From the NCBI GenBank assembly GCA_036001225.1, contig DASYUM010000253.1, positions 1 through 12,529 of the forward strand: a stretch of 12,529 nt of DNA, given 5' to 3'. A model generated the notes under the pieces. The model made no database searches and had not been told where the DNA came from. It worked only from the letters and a program-made list of their open reading frames with translations. The translations under genes and the position numbers were made by a program. Each line of letters begins with the position of its first letter. Positions within the stretch are counted from its first letter, which is position 1. The DNA is from DASYUM01 sp036001225 (GTDB taxonomy: Bacteria > Methylomirabilota > Methylomirabilia > Rokubacteriales > DASRDR01). This document shows, piece after piece, positions 12,078 through 12,529 of the stretch.

Positions 12078-12529
12078 CCCGGCGAATGCCGATCGACCGC
12101 TCGACCGTACGCGCGGCCGGAACGAAGCGCTCCGAGCAGAGAAAGGCGATGGCGTTGGCGATGTCCTCGGGATCCCCCTCGTGCTGCATGGCCACCCGCT
12201 TCACCATCCGGTCGTACATGGGGGAGAGCTTGGTGTGCTCGCCGATGATCCCGGGCGCGATCACGTTGGCCGTGATCCCGTAGCGGGCGCCCTCCAGCGC
12301 CACCGACCGGGCAAAGCCGATCACGCCCATCTTCGTCGTCGCGTAGGCGGTCTGGCCGAAGCCGCCGAGCAGGCCGGCGATCGAGGCCATGCAGATCACC
12401 CGGCCCCACCGGCGCTCCCGCATGCCGGGCAGGACGGCCTTGGTCACGTTGTAGGTGCCGGTGAGGTTCACGTTCAGGTTGAGATCCCACTCCTCGTCCT
12501 TCATGTCTTTGAGCTGGGCGAGCGTCCAG
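12067..12529 (-). CDS. Second SDR copy, cut by the window edge and with an aberrant C-terminus
   Basis: The frame is open from the right edge (12528) to a TGA at 12067-12069. It encodes WTLAQLKD, then MKDEEWDLNLNVNLTGTYN, the S-Y-K set (CMAS, YATTK) and the SDR C-terminal half up to LCSER. From the edge to LCSER it matches the upstream SDR with six residue changes. After LCSER the normal ending (RYITGAVLTVTGGM) is replaced by about 19 unrelated residues, FVPAARTVERSIGIRRART, read from the complement of the spacer and of the other gene's 3' end. Loss of the conserved ending should harm folding or oligomerisation, so this is probably a truncated pseudogene or an assembly junction. The N-terminal Rossmann half lies outside the window. 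The ATG at 12504 is internal, not the start. Confidence 0.75.
   Translation of the reverse strand, partial: WTLAQLKDMKDEEWDLNLNVNLTGTYNVTKAVLPGMRERRWGRVICMASIAGLLGGFGQTAYATTKMGVIGFARSVALEGARYGITANVIAPGIIGEHTKLSPMYDRMVKRVAMQHEGDPEDIANAIAFLCSERFVPAARTVERSIGIRRART
12127..12529 (-). repeat. Right arm of the large inverted repeat (second SDR copy)
   Basis: Reverse complement of 11612-12014. Homology stops sharply at 12127, just after the codons for SER; the next bases toward the centre of the repeat show no similarity to the other arm. It runs off the right edge of the window. Confidence 0.95.

Noticed and set aside
1..12529. CRISPR arrays, tRNA/rRNA genes, transposases, phage genes
   Set aside because: No regularly spaced direct repeats, RNA-gene signatures or mobile-element proteins were seen on either strand.

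Overview
This is a GC-rich bacterial window (estimated near 70% G+C) with very strong third-position G/C bias. Genes cut by both edges suggest it may be a whole metagenomic contig. Gene style (many crotonases, a CaiB/BaiF CoA-transferase, GC-rich hairpin-laden spacers) is compatible with Rokubacteria/Methylomirabilota-type or deltaproteobacterial-type soil lineages. That placement is recollection and inference; no marker gene is present to prove it.

Layout, left to right. (1) 1-378: the 3' end of an unrecognised gene. (2) 381-1625: a secreted right-handed beta-helix protein with six very regular G-x-G-H turns. (3) 1676-4832: a tight four-gene plus-strand unit. It encodes an HMG-CoA-lyase-like DRE-TIM enzyme lacking the loop cysteine, a CaiD-like crotonase, a CoA-pyrophosphatase Nudix hydrolase and a second crotonase lacking one catalytic Glu. 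The last three genes are joined by 4-nt stop/start overlaps. (4) 4833-5083: a convergent spacer with three strong hairpins. (5) 5084-6034, minus: a small SppA-type signal peptide peptidase with a lipobox. (6) 6093-8098, plus: a CaiB/BaiF CoA-transferase and a canonical enoyl-CoA hydratase. (7) 8415-10079: a secreted seven-bladed PD40/TolB-like beta-propeller with a C-terminal beta-sandwich-like domain. Related spacer repeats lie downstream of the crotonase and downstream of this gene. (8) 10297-11094, minus: a two-gene unit of a divergent hot-dog protein and a Csp-type cytosolic copper-storage protein. (9) 11328-12077, plus: an SDR oxidoreductase. (10) 12067 to the right edge, minus: a second SDR copy, 92.6% identical at nucleotide level over 403 bp. 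It forms a large inverted repeat with the first and has lost the family C-terminus.

How the genes fit together. The centre of the window is acyl-CoA chemistry: C-C cleavage, hydration/dehydration or isomerisation, CoA transfer and CoA turnover. This suggests catabolism of an organic acid through CoA thioesters, but the substrate cannot be read from the sequence. The two secreted repeat proteins, SppA and the copper-storage pair appear to be independent units. Three promoter-like sites with good -35/-10 spacing (upstream of the beta-helix gene, the lyase gene and sppA) and one weaker site (SDR) are visible. Two of them lie so close to the start codon that leaderless or near-leaderless transcripts are likely.

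The least explained items are the Cys-less lyase, the G-x-G-H beta-helix, the hairpin-interrupted spacer repeat and the inverted SDR pair. I see no tRNA, rRNA, CRISPR array, transposase or phage gene.
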